A stretch of DNA of 64,000 nucleotides from the IMG/VR virus record IMGVR_UViG_3300033148_007408, positions 38,656 through 102,655 of that record, one strand, 5' to 3'. The notes beneath the pieces were generated by a model, which searched no databases, was not told the DNA's origin, and worked only from the letters and a program-made list of their open reading frames with translations. Shown one piece after another: positions 17,712 to 26,087 of the stretch; the stretch's first letter is position 1; each line of letters opens with the position of its first letter. Made by a program: the position numbers and the translations under genes. The stretch is from a virus.

Positions 17712-19378
17712 AAAAACCCAAATCTAAAAAAACAAAACTCAACATCGGCACAAAATGTCATGGAGAGAATGTAAAAGTCTATCGCAGAGACCGTGGATTT
17801 GCCGTTTCTTTTAAGGATCCAGAGGCAACCATAGTAATACCAGTGCACACAGCTGAACACGCGATTCATAAAGTAAAGATAATTGCCGAAAAACCGAGTT
17901 ATTTTGGATTTGCCGAGATACGCATGTTTTTAGTTGAGGGTGGCAGAGTAATTGCACGATCCGAAAAGGCACAGGTCAAATATGATAGGTCTTCTGTTCA
18001 TTCCGTGCCAAAGGAATATTTGTTGACGATAGAAACTAGAAAAATTAAAGAAAGTGCTATTTCCGCCCAAAGAGTTTTGAAAATAAGAGGAACTGAGAAA
18101 TCTAAAGCGTTATTTTACATAAACAGGCTACAATATAAAGTAATACAAAAAAAGAAAACGCCCAAAAATACAGACAGTGCCTTGAGGTTTCACGTGTTTA
18201 AAGAAACTAACTCAGTATCCGATTTTAACAAAGAAGTTTTAATGACAGATACGAGCGATTTTCCAGCCGTTAGTATAATAGTATATGGTGAAGACAAATA
18301 TCTCAAAAAAGTATCGGCGGTAGTTAAAGACATTTCTGTTTATCCGAACTGTGAGGTAATAGTTGGCCACGAGGAAGAAATACAGGGTACACCGGAACCT
18401 AATCACATCGAATCAACAAAGCAAGGCGATTTGATTGATGTATGTAGCGGGGAATATGTGTTTTTTCTTAAAGATGATTTTGAAATAAATCCTTTTATTC
18501 TATTCAATTTAATCAGCAGTATGAAGCGATATAGGTTAATTTATCGTAGAGGAGATACGATATGCCAATATCTTTTTGCTCGACGGAAGGATTTTTACAG
18601 ATACGATGAAATTAAACTTCGTGAGTGTTCGGAGGAGAGGGATGTAAAGTTTGATTTGTCTTTTGTTTCATGCGTGAATAATATAAGACAATACACGCAA
18701 TATATAATAGCGTCTTTGTATAAAAACCATACGGATAAGGTTTACGAGCTTGTTCCTATTTTGAACTTTAAGAACAAATACTCCGCGGCACAAGCATTAA
18801 ATATTGGAACAAAACAAGCACGAAGCAATCTGATAATCGCATGCCACCAGGACTTAATCTTCTACAGGGATTGGGTTGAGACTTTGTTTGTGCGAATTGG
18901 GGAAATAGAGGAAGAGGACGAAAACTGGGGCGTATTGGGGACGGCAGGAATAACTACGAGGGAAAGTGCGATAGGGAGGGTCTATGATTTAAAGGGAAGG
19001 TGTCAATGGGAGGGTGTCAAGTCGATTATGTTTGCTTCCGTGCAGACCGTAGATGAGCACTGTGTGATTTACAGGAAAGATTCGGGGCTTGAGTTTGACG
19101 AAGAAAGATTTGACAGCTTCCATTTTTACTCGATTGATTTATCACTTTTGGCATTATCTAGGGGTTTTAAGAATTATGGTATTATGTGTCCGCTGTCTCA
19201 TATCTCAAACTCGGCAAGCATGTTAACCGGCGAAGAAGTTTTTATGAAGTATTTAACTGTGATAAGAAAAAAGTGGGAGGGTCAATTTAGGAGAATCAAA
19301 ATGCCTACCGCTATTATTGAGAGAGGCAAAATAAGCGTATTTATTAAGTTCAAAAAGGAGGAGTGGAATGGCAAGTAA
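17708..19378 (+). CDS. Multidomain glycosyltransferase, shortened paralogue of the 12621 gene
   Basis: The 556 residues follow the plan of the C-terminal part of the 12621 product. There is one beta-rich module (1-155), a Lys-rich linker, a GT2-like segment at about 185-310 that looks decayed, and a well-preserved GT-A-like domain at 314-556 (FDLSFVSCVNN, PILNFKNKYSA, IIACHQDL, VLGTAG, VQTVDEHC). In the decayed part the usual D-x-D region reads FFLKDDFEI, and the stretch after it is shortened by roughly 100 residues. So the second domain may be the only active one. It overlaps its upstream neighbour by four bases and the next gene by eleven. Confidence 0.78.
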   Translation: MKKPKSKKTKLNIGTKCHGENVKVYRRDRGFAVSFKDPEATIVIPVHTAEHAIHKVKIIAEKPSYFGFAEIRMFLVEGGRVIARSEKAQVKYDRSSVHSVPKEYLLTIETRKIKESAISAQRVLKIRGTEKSKALFYINRLQYKVIQKKKTPKNTDSALRFHVFKETNSVSDFNKEVLMTDTSDFPAVSIIVYGEDKYLKKVSAVVKDISVYPNCEVIVGHEEEIQGTPEPNHIESTKQGDLIDVCSGEYVFFLKDDFEINPFILFNLISSMKRYRLIYRRGDTICQYLFARRKDFYRYDEIKLRECSEERDVKFDLSFVSCVNNIRQYTQYIIASLYKNHTDKVYELVPILNFKNKYSAAQALNIGTKQARSNLIIACHQDLIFYRDWVETLFVRIGEIEEEDENWGVLGTAGITTRESAIGRVYDLKGRCQWEGVKSIMFASVQTVDEHCVIYRKDSGLEFDEERFDSFHFYSIDLSLLALSRGFKNYGIMCPLSHISNSASMLTGEEVFMKYLTVIRKKWEGQFRRIKMPTAIIERGKISVFIKFKKEEWNGK

Positions 19379-20207
19379 GAAGAAGGTTTTGCTTATAACG
19401 ACTATCTATAATCGGGCACATTATTTGTCCGCTTGTTTGGATTCTGCATTAAACTCTACGCTGGATAAAAAATATTGGGTTCATTTACTGATCGACAACG
19501 CAAGTACTGATGGAGCGACAAAAATAGCACAGGAATATTGCGATAAACACGAGCATATGTATCTGGTTAAAAATGAAACTAATATAGGCCAAATGCCTGC
19601 TTATAACTTTGCTCTGGATTGGGTGCGGGAGAAGTTCAGTGAAATCGAATACCTGTCGATGCTAGACTCGGATGATTTAATAGCGAAAGCTGGTCTGGAG
19701 ACTTGTTTTGATTTATTTGAACGAGAGCCTAGCATCGACATATCATATTCTGGTTTTCATGTAATTGGGCCGGGTAAGGGAAAAATACAGGTTAAAAATC
19801 ACCCCAAGAGTCATCGAATTGTACCTAAAGAGATAGAGTTGACCGAAGCAGGGCAAAGGGCTTATAGACAGAGGCAAATTAATGTTCGTAATGGAAACGT
19901 GGCTACACATTTACGCTTTCTTAGATTATCCAGTCTTTTCAGTAAGATGGGACGGTTTAATGAAGACAAAGAGTTTTCGACAGATTTTAATATTTATACG
20001 TCGGCCCTCGATTTTGGAATGATTTTAGCTCGTGCGGATGCTGGAAAAAATAATAAGGGCGTTCTTTATCTTTGGCGAGATCATGGGAAAAGAAAAGGCG
20101 AAGTCGTTATTCAGGTGGAAAAAAACCACGGAGAGATTCAAAACAGGCAGTGGCATGAATTGCGAGAGTTTTATGAGAAAAAGTGGAAAAAAGAAGGTCG
20201 AATATAA
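19368..20207 (+). CDS. GT2-family glycosyltransferase
   Basis: ATG 19368 follows a GGAGGAG ribosome site. The 279 residues show KVLLITTIYNR, LIDNASTDGA, and the metal site SMLDSDDLI near residue 97. It is related to the 21984 product: both share N-A-S-T-D-G-A-x-K-I-A, L-D-S-D-D and E-F-S-T-D-x-x-I-x-x. Its C-terminus ends in a basic W-K-K helix. It closes the first glycosyltransferase run before a short intergenic space with a conserved upstream element. Confidence 0.85.
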   Translation: MASKKKVLLITTIYNRAHYLSACLDSALNSTLDKKYWVHLLIDNASTDGATKIAQEYCDKHEHMYLVKNETNIGQMPAYNFALDWVREKFSEIEYLSMLDSDDLIAKAGLETCFDLFEREPSIDISYSGFHVIGPGKGKIQVKNHPKSHRIVPKEIELTEAGQRAYRQRQINVRNGNVATHLRFLRLSSLFSKMGRFNEDKEFSTDFNIYTSALDFGMILARADAGKNNKGVLYLWRDHGKRKGEVVIQVEKNHGEIQNRQWHELREFYEKKWKKEGRI

Positions 20208-20262
20208 AATAAATGCTCAATGAAATCAGTTGAGTCCAAAAAAGTTTCAGATATTTTCCACA

Positions 20263-20290
20263 AATCTATCAATAATTCCGTATATAGTTA
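20263..20290 (+). promoter_or_regulatory. Conserved AATCTATCAATA upstream element, copy 2
   Basis: AATCTATCAATAATTCCG followed by TATATAGTTA directly precedes AGGAGG and ATG 20304. It matches copy 1 (7393-7420) in about 23 of 28 positions. Both copies stand before a unit carrying an endonuclease. It could be promoter or operator. Confidence 0.55.
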
Positions 20291-20303
20291 AGGAGGAAAG
20301 ATT

Positions 20304-20486
20304 ATGTATGATAAAACGAAATATTATTTTATTACGATCAATTTGTTTAGAGGGCGTCATAAGGATTTAATCAGATGGATCAAAGAGAAAGCAGAACGAG
20401 ATGATAGAAGCATATCCTCCTTTATTATCTCTATTTTAAAAGAAAAATTTGCGGAGGATAAAAATGACCAAGAGAAAATGGAGTAA
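20304..20486 (+). CDS. Small ribbon-helix-helix-like protein
   Basis: The 60-residue product has a strong AAGGAGG ribosome site. It has one strand (YYFITINLF) and two helices (HKDLIRWIKEKAERD and SISSFIISILKEKF), the Arc-like ribbon-helix-helix plan, and resembles the 8751 product. Its 3' end overlaps the start of the next endonuclease gene (20464) by 23 bases, so the two are translated together. It may control its own promoter element at 20263. Confidence 0.65.
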   Translation: MYDKTKYYFITINLFRGRHKDLIRWIKEKAERDDRSISSFIISILKEKFAEDKNDQEKME

Positions 20487-21987
20487 GGAAAAAATTGTTG
20501 ATGAGATAAGAGAAATTGTCGAAAAGCATGGTGAAGAACATCTAACTACTTTAAATCTGGCTAAAAGTTATCCTTTGTTGTATCAAGCTATGGGTAGGTA
20601 TTTTGAAAAACTAGAGGATGCAATAGTTTCTGCGGGTTTTGATTGTAATAACTTTAGACAAAATAAAAGATGGGGCAAAGATGAGGTGTTAGCAGGGTTG
20701 AAAAAAATTGTAAAGAAAAGTGGTAAAGATGGATTAAATGCTAAGTTTTTAAGGGAGAACTGTCCGGCCTTATATCATGCGTCTCGTCAGCATTTTGGTA
20801 GTTTAGAGCATGCCGTTACAGCCATTGGGTTTAACTATAAAGATATTAAAAAACATCGCGATTGGAATAAAAATAAAGTCGTTTCGGAATTGCAAGCGAT
20901 AGCCAAAAAGGATGGTTTGGGGTGTTTGTATCATTGTTATCTAAGGAGGCATAATTCTAGATTAATTGGCGCGGTCATTATGTATTTTGGAAATCTATCA
21001 GATGCAATTACGTTCGCCGGCTTTGATTATGATGAGGTCCGAAAAAAACAAGAATGGAATGATTGTAAAATTATTGAGGCGCTTCAGATAATTGCGCGAC
21101 GAGACGGAGAGGAATGTTTAAATGACTCTATGATGAGAAAAAATAATGGAAAGTTGTTGGGAGCCACTAGGGTGCATTTTGGAAGCTTAGAAAATGCAGT
21201 CCGCGTAGCCGGTTTTGATTATGATAAGATTAGGGGAACCGAGAAATGGAATGGGGATAAAGTTATCTATAGATTACAGAAGATCGCACAAAAAAATGGT
21301 GAAAAATATTTAACACGTGGTTTTGTGAAAAGGAAGTATAGAGGGCTGGCCGATGCTGGCATTAGATATTTCGGCAACTACGGTAATGCGGTTGAGGCAG
21401 CAGGCTTTAATTACAGCGACATTAAGAGACATGAGGAGTGGAGCAAGGATAGAATTATTTATGAATTGCAAGAAGTTGCAAAAGAGAAGGGCCAAAAATA
21501 TTTAAGTGATCATATGCTCAGGAAATATAACGGCAGGTTGCTTGGTGCTTCTAGATTGTATTTTGGCACTCTGGAAAATGCAGTTGAGGCGGCAGGTTTT
21601 GATTATAGTAAAATTAGAAAAATTAATATTTACGAATCTATGGTTAGAGATGTGCTTATCAACCTATTTCCTAATATTGAAATCAAAACTCATTATACCG
21701 GTTTTAAGTGGCTCAGACATAAAGGACAAATGCATGTAGATTTTTATATTCCGACATCAAAAGCGGTCGTTGAATTTCATGGACAACAGCATTATGAGTT
21801 CGTAGATTGGGGCGGAAGTGAGCCATATGAGAAGAAATACGAGAAGTTTAAAGCAGGATTATTTCGCGACAAGCTTAAAAGGAAATTGTTTAAAAAACAC
21901 GGCATTAAACTAATTGTCTTCAAATATGATGAAGATATTTCCACCGAGGCTATTAAAAAGAAACTCATCAAAAAGGGCATACTATGA
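20464..21987 (+). CDS. Repeat-rich homing-type endonuclease (six HNH-associated repeats plus nuclease domain)
   Basis: I choose ATG 20464 (ribosome site GGAGG) over the TTG at 20449. Residues 1 to about 385 are six repeats of 64 residues, each starting with Trp and ending in A-x-x-A-G-F-x-Y/C, with L-x-x-x-x-x-x-F-G-x-x-x-x-A in the middle. This matches the homing-endonuclease-associated repeat type (HNH_repeat). Such repeats probably read successive DNA segments. The C-terminal ~110 residues (HVDFYIP, VVEFHGQQHYE, VFKYDED) look like a restriction-endonuclease-like (Vsr/DUF559-type) nuclease. That domain is distantly like the ends of the 37474 and 39549 products. Confidence 0.8.
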   Translation: MTKRKWSKEKIVDEIREIVEKHGEEHLTTLNLAKSYPLLYQAMGRYFEKLEDAIVSAGFDCNNFRQNKRWGKDEVLAGLKKIVKKSGKDGLNAKFLRENCPALYHASRQHFGSLEHAVTAIGFNYKDIKKHRDWNKNKVVSELQAIAKKDGLGCLYHCYLRRHNSRLIGAVIMYFGNLSDAITFAGFDYDEVRKKQEWNDCKIIEALQIIARRDGEECLNDSMMRKNNGKLLGATRVHFGSLENAVRVAGFDYDKIRGTEKWNGDKVIYRLQKIAQKNGEKYLTRGFVKRKYRGLADAGIRYFGNYGNAVEAAGFNYSDIKRHEEWSKDRIIYELQEVAKEKGQKYLSDHMLRKYNGRLLGASRLYFGTLENAVEAAGFDYSKIRKINIYESMVRDVLINLFPNIEIKTHYTGFKWLRHKGQMHVDFYIPTSKAVVEFHGQQHYEFVDWGGSEPYEKKYEKFKAGLFRDKLKRKLFKKHGIKLIVFKYDEDISTEAIKKKLIKKGIL

Positions 21988-22754
21988 ATAAAATATTATT
22001 AGTTTCTCTTGTGCACAATCGCAAACAATTACTCGGGTTGGCAATTCGTAGTGTATTGGCTCAAACTTTGTCGTCGGATAAGTTTGATTATCTCTTATGG
22101 AATAATGCATCTACGGACGGAGCGGAAAAAATTGCTCGTATCGCGGCGCAGAAATATAAAAACTTTCATATGATTGATTCGAAAGTAAATCTAAAACAGC
22201 AAGGGGCCTATAACGAGATTCTAAAAACCGTTATTCCCAGCCAATTCAAAAATCGTCATGATATAATCGTAATTCTCGATTCGGACGATGAGCTGTATCC
22301 GAATGCACTTTTTGAAATCCAAAAAGTGTTCTCTAAGCACCCAGAAATAGGCGGGGCCTATACGGGATTTTGTCTTATTAATTCCCGAGGATCTGTTATC
22401 GTACCGGATCACGGAAAAGCAAAGTTAGTACCTAAACAATATACGCCGGAGGGACAGTTGGCTCTTAGACGGCTCTTTTTATTAGCAAATCCTTGTGGCC
22501 ATGCGAGATGTTATAGAATAAGTGCTCTCAATGATATAGGCGGATTTACAACAGCCCAAGAATTTTCTACAGATTATGCTATTTTCGGACAACTTTTAGA
22601 AAGGTTCTCAGTAGTAAAAATAGATAAAGTTCTCTATAAGTTTCGCCAGCACGGAAATCAAATTCAGGCTAAACACAGTCCCGCTCAAACGGCAGCATGG
22701 CACTACTACCAAGACTATTTTCGCGAGAGATGGAAGAAACTTAAACTAATATGA
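21984..22754 (+). CDS. GT2-family glycosyltransferase
   Basis: ATGA overlap with the endonuclease upstream. The 256 residues carry ILLVSLVHNR, WNNASTDGA, the metal site VILDSDDEL near residue 96 and the catalytic region TAQEFSTDYAIF. It is a paralogue of the 19368 product, and the endonuclease unit lies between the pair. Inverting sugar transfer is expected. It overlaps the next (broken) gene by four bases. Confidence 0.85.
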   Translation: MNKILLVSLVHNRKQLLGLAIRSVLAQTLSSDKFDYLLWNNASTDGAEKIARIAAQKYKNFHMIDSKVNLKQQGAYNEILKTVIPSQFKNRHDIIVILDSDDELYPNALFEIQKVFSKHPEIGGAYTGFCLINSRGSVIVPDHGKAKLVPKQYTPEGQLALRRLFLLANPCGHARCYRISALNDIGGFTTAQEFSTDYAIFGQLLERFSVVKIDKVLYKFRQHGNQIQAKHSPAQTAAWHYYQDYFRERWKKLKLI

Positions 22755-23424
22755 TGCTTTTTAATCTTTCCCTAGATGATTTTTCGCCCCATTTACACGC
22801 GGGTCTTAATTTTGAGTCCATCTATTGGTGTCTCAAACCGAACTTTATCCCGACATTAAAATCAATCTGTTCGTTCCCGCTAGATATGCTCGTCTCCAAG
22901 AAAACCCACATCCGCTCATCCAAAACCCAGAATGGTGCGAAAGAGTAAATGAACTTCCGAGTAACTTTCAGGTAGGGATGCATGGACTGTACCATCGTAG
23001 TTCTTCCGACGATTTTAATTTTCACACCACACAGTCAAACAACGATGAGTTCCGATACTTAAACACCGAACAGGCCGAAGTTGTGGTAAATGAAATGATA
23101 AATGAGTTCGAGCAATCGGGGCTTAAATACGCTAAGATTTTTCGTCCGCCTCGTTGGTCTATTTCTTATGATGTCGCCCAAATACTAACGAAGCGGGGTT
23201 TTACTATAGCCGGACATGATGATTATTTTCAGCAGTGTAAGGGTATTGAAGGGTTAAAGTGGGTTAGCGTGAACTGGCATTTAATTGATGTTCCTCCCCC
23301 GCAAAACATTATAGCGGCGGGACATACGAGCGACTGGACTTATAACTATTTCAACCAAGAGAGGTTTGAGCTAGTGAAGAAGGTTTTGGAAGGACAGGAG
23401 TGGAAGTTTCGGTTTATAGTTTAA
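22751..23424 (+). CDS. Polysaccharide deacetylase-like protein, frame-broken
   Basis: ATG 22751 overlaps the previous stop. The first frame gives MMLFNLSLDDFSPH, the N-terminal D-D motif of NodB-like carbohydrate deacetylases, and runs on to 22948 as nonsense. The rest of the domain is in the -1 frame, open to 23424: INLFVPARYARL, the metal-ligand-like MHGLYHR (a variant of H-x-x-x-H), FRPPRW (the R-P-P motif) and GHDDYF. One extra A in AAA at 22835-22837 would give a continuous protein of about 225 residues. If intact it would remove N-acetyl or similar groups from a sugar of the glycan. It may be an assembly slip or a pseudogene. Confidence 0.7.
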
Positions 23425-23983
23425 TAATGCCTAATCCGCCCCATTTTTTATTTTTTGTTATTTCGGTGGTGTTGGAGTACTGTAATTTGAGTTCTTCCCA
23501 AAACTTATATATGAGGCACCCAAGTTGTATATGATAAGAAGATTTTGTAATGTCATGTAAAACTATGTGTCCGCCGGGCTTAACTAGGGGCGAATATGTC
23601 TGAAAGTCCCTTTTTGCTCCTCGATATGTGTGATCTGCGTCGATTAACAAAAGATCAACTTCTCGTCGATGGAATCTTAGCAGATGGTTAATTTTTGTCA
23701 ACACGCGAGGGTTTTTGCTGGTCCGGTTAATAAAATAGAGTTGGCTTTTTCTGGATATGATGTTTTGCTTCTTTGGCTTAAAGAGATTATTGTTGTCTAC
23801 TGTAATAATTAAATCAGCAAAATGAGCGAAAGTATAGGCACTACCACCTTTGTAAGTGCCTATTTCTAATACTGTTTTGGGTTGTGCGACCATAAGGAAC
23901 TTAATAAACTCTATCCATTCGGCTCGAACTTGCTGTAGTCCGAAGTTTTTTTGGGCACGTTTATATAATTTTAATGAGCTCAT
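23414..23983 (-). CDS. Class I SAM-dependent methyltransferase (Methyltransf_24-like)
   Basis: One of only two reverse-strand genes. The 189 residues show the SAM-binding motif VLEIGTYKGGSAY (38-50), an acidic VDNNN after strand two, and LLLIDADHTYRGAKRD (around 110-126), typical of the Methyltransf_24 / O-methyltransferase group found in glycan clusters. It probably methylates a sugar. The start at 23983 has no visible ribosome site, and only 60 bases separate it from the divergent 24044 gene. Its 3' end overlaps the deacetylase gene by 11 bases, convergent. Confidence 0.8.
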   Translation of the reverse strand: MSSLKLYKRAQKNFGLQQVRAEWIEFIKFLMVAQPKTVLEIGTYKGGSAYTFAHFADLIITVDNNNLFKPKKQNIISRKSQLYFINRTSKNPRVLTKINHLLRFHRREVDLLLIDADHTYRGAKRDFQTYSPLVKPGGHIVLHDITKSSYHIQLGCLIYKFWEELKLQYSNTTEITKNKKWGGLGIIKL

Positions 23984-24020
23984 ATAGTAAATGAAATATT
24001 AGTAGATTTTTTAAGAATGG

Positions 24021-24030
24021 TGTAATATAA
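24021..24030 (+). promoter_or_regulatory. Promoter-like TGTAATATAA element in a divergent intergenic space
   Basis: TGTAATATAA lies 23 bases before ATG 24044 with GAGG between. It is the same core as the other four elements of this type. The space 23984-24043 is divergent, so it should also hold signals for the reverse gene; I see none that is convincing. Confidence 0.55.
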
Positions 24031-24043
24031 AAGTGAGGTTAAA

Positions 24044-24661
24044 ATGAAATATTATAAAAAATACGCAGATTACTGGTCTAAACGAAATGAATTAATCGAT
24101 GTATATTGGAACGACGAAGATCTGATAAGACATTCGAAACGACTGGCAAGTAGATTGAGTAGATATGATTTTTCTTCTGTATATGAAATTGGTTTATATT
24201 GCGGGAGAAACCTCAAATATATTCATGACAGGTTTCCAGAGGTAAAAATAGGCGGGTGTGATGTAAATAGATCTGCTCTTAATTATGCTAGGGAAAACCT
24301 TCCGCCAAATACGGTTTTAGAAAATATTGATGTCTTAAACATGGATACAGACGACAAATGGGATATAGTATTTACGCACGGAGTTTTAATGCACATTCCT
24401 CCGGACGGAATATCTTTGGTGCTCGATAAGTGTTTAGAAAAGGCTAATAAGTATGTAGTGCATATGGAAAGACAAGAAAGCGATAATCATATTCTTCGAG
24501 GTGCTGAAGAAATGAAACCCGAAATGGTGTCAGTAGAGTTTAGGTGGGCACCTAATATTTCTGATATGTATCGTGCGAAGGGATGTAATATAATATACAA
24601 AAAGAATAAAAGGGTGGGAATAAGCGAGAAATTACAAACAATTTTAGTAATTAAGAAGTAA
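24044..24661 (+). CDS. Class I SAM-dependent methyltransferase
   Basis: The 205 residues contain the SAM motif YEIGLYCGRNLKYI near residue 47, an acidic strand-two end (GCDVNRSALNYA), and the motif-IV-like WDIVFTHGVLMHIPPDG (around 105). This is the usual small-molecule methyltransferase arrangement. It may methylate a sugar or lipid in this cluster. It opens a new transcription unit at a TRTAATATAA element. The next gene has its own ribosome site (AAGGAGG). Confidence 0.82.
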   Translation: MKYYKKYADYWSKRNELIDVYWNDEDLIRHSKRLASRLSRYDFSSVYEIGLYCGRNLKYIHDRFPEVKIGGCDVNRSALNYARENLPPNTVLENIDVLNMDTDDKWDIVFTHGVLMHIPPDGISLVLDKCLEKANKYVVHMERQESDNHILRGAEEMKPEMVSVEFRWAPNISDMYRAKGCNIIYKKNKRVGISEKLQTILVIKK

Positions 24662-24670
24662 GGAGGCTGG

Positions 24671-25663
24671 ATGGCTACTATCTATTATAGCGTTCAAGGT
24701 TCATTCAATGCCGGAGGTCCAAGCATTCATGTGGCAAAAATGACTTCTGGTTTGGCCCAAAAAGGACATAAGGTAATATTCGACAAGCCACAAAGAGCGT
24801 CGGTGGCAATGTGTATTATTAACGCAGGAAGTATATTTAGAAAGGTGAATAGAGACAAGACTCGTGTAATATTAAGAATAGACGGAATCTATAACAAACT
24901 TTATAATGAAAAGTTCAAGCGTAAAATAAGACCAGATATGATTGCTTTACATGAGGAGTTGAGACGAACTATTCCTTTATTTGATTACATCGTGTATCAG
25001 AGCGAATGGTCTAAGGGTTGTATAGACACAGAGATTTTGCCAAGAAACGACAATTATTCTATTATTCACAACGGAGTTAATACAAAGATTTTTAAGCCGC
25101 ACCCCGACGCAAATAAAAAAGATGGGTTTATTAAATTGGGACATATAGGTTTTATGAGAGACGCTTATTTGATGGAAGTTTTAGTGGGAGTTTATAAAGA
25201 ATTAAAAAGTCGAGGACACAAAGTTAAATTATTTTTATGTGGTAGTATGGATGCTGGTTGTAGTAAAGTTTATTCCGCCAACAAAGACTCTAATATTATT
25301 TACTCACCTCATGTTAAAAATACTCGACTGGCCACTAAATACTGTGAGGCTGATATTTATATGAATGTTCGCCAAGGCTGTTCTTCCAATAATGTAGTTC
25401 CAGAAGCCCAAGCATGTTGTTTGCCTGTGATTACAAGTAGTTGGGGCGGAGATTGCGAAATGGTCGTGGGTGGGAAAACTGGAATAGTGGTGGACGGAGG
25501 AAAGTGGGATTACGATCGGAAATATATTGTCAGCTTATCTGATGCGGTAGAGAAAATAATACCAGATTTAGACGGATTTAAGACTCGGGCTAGAAAACAT
25601 GCAGTTAAAAATCTCAATGTTGACACTATGATTAACAAATATCTAAAGGCGATGAAATTATGA
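24671..25663 (+). CDS. GT4-family glycosyltransferase (GT-B fold)
   Basis: The 330 residues begin with a GT-B Rossmann segment (MATIYYSVQGSFNAGGPSIH), then IHNGVNTKIFKP near residue 132, IKLGHIGFMRDA and the donor-binding VPEAQACCLPVI near 242, the E-x7-E region of GT4 enzymes in reduced form. It should be a retaining transferase using a nucleotide sugar. ATG 24671 follows AAGGAGGCTGG. A TRTAATATAA-like stretch at about 24594 inside the previous gene could add transcription, but it may be chance in AT-rich DNA. Confidence 0.82.
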   Translation: MATIYYSVQGSFNAGGPSIHVAKMTSGLAQKGHKVIFDKPQRASVAMCIINAGSIFRKVNRDKTRVILRIDGIYNKLYNEKFKRKIRPDMIALHEELRRTIPLFDYIVYQSEWSKGCIDTEILPRNDNYSIIHNGVNTKIFKPHPDANKKDGFIKLGHIGFMRDAYLMEVLVGVYKELKSRGHKVKLFLCGSMDAGCSKVYSANKDSNIIYSPHVKNTRLATKYCEADIYMNVRQGCSSNNVVPEAQACCLPVITSSWGGDCEMVVGGKTGIVVDGGKWDYDRKYIVSLSDAVEKIIPDLDGFKTRARKHAVKNLNVDTMINKYLKAMKL

Positions 25664-25779
25664 GTCATTTCATGCGTGATGTTTATACGATAATGGTTTC
25701 TGCTTATTGGAGGTTGGGGCAGAGGGCTGTTGCTTCACTTTCATATGATTTTGTAATGAAACATTTGAGGCCGAAATGA
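25660..25779 (+). CDS. Possible 39-residue small protein
   Basis: A very short ORF starting in an ATGA overlap with the GT4 gene and ending in an ATGA overlap with the next gene (25776). The double coupling is the only evidence that it is real. The product is basic and aromatic (MSHFMRDVYTIMVSAYW...). No family is recognised. Confidence 0.4.
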   Translation: MSHFMRDVYTIMVSAYWRLGQRAVASLSYDFVMKHLRPK

Positions 25780-26087
25780 ATGGCGAAATGAAAGTTTTAT
25801 ATCGGTATTGTTGCGGTGGTTCATTGCCAAAAATTAGCCTTTTTTTGATGCGGAGAGATATAAAACGCGCTCTTAACTTATATGAGGAATATAGGTATTT
25901 GAGAGGTAAGTTTTTCTGTAATCATCAATGGCAGTTATTTACCATAGTGCCTTCTGGAACTTTCGCTGTATATTTTGGCACCGCGAAGTGCATATGTGAA
26001 AAATGTGGCAAGGTTTCGTATGATAAGAGATGTAGAAATCCAGACGATAGGCTGATAGATTGCTCTAGTCATGTGGTGTATGGATGA
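25776..26087 (+). CDS. Small Cys-rich protein of unknown function
   Basis: The 103 residues start at an ATGA overlap. The C-terminal half contains C-I-C-E-K-C-G-K-V followed by a further Cys seven residues on, which looks like a zinc-binding knuckle. A C-N-H-Q-W motif lies ahead of it. The N-terminal half is basic. It opens a block of four to five tiny overlapping genes between glycosyltransferases. Function unknown; a small zinc-binding adaptor is possible. Confidence 0.5.
   Translation: MNGEMKVLYRYCCGGSLPKISLFLMRRDIKRALNLYEEYRYLRGKFFCNHQWQLFTIVPSGTFAVYFGTAKCICEKCGKVSYDKRCRNPDDRLIDCSSHVVYG

Noticed and set aside
20219-20240. Weak inverted repeat CTCAA...TTGAG after the 19368 gene as a terminator
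   Set aside because: Only a five-base stem with a nine-base loop and no T run.
23985-24012. Reverse-strand copy of the AATCTATCAATA element before the 23983 start
   Set aside because: Only the first six bases and a loose AT-rich tail agree; not better than chance in this DNA.
24593-24606. TRTAATATAA-like stretch inside the 24044 gene as a promoter for the GT4 gene
   Set aside because: It is within coding sequence in AT-rich DNA and no intergenic support exists; noted only as possible.
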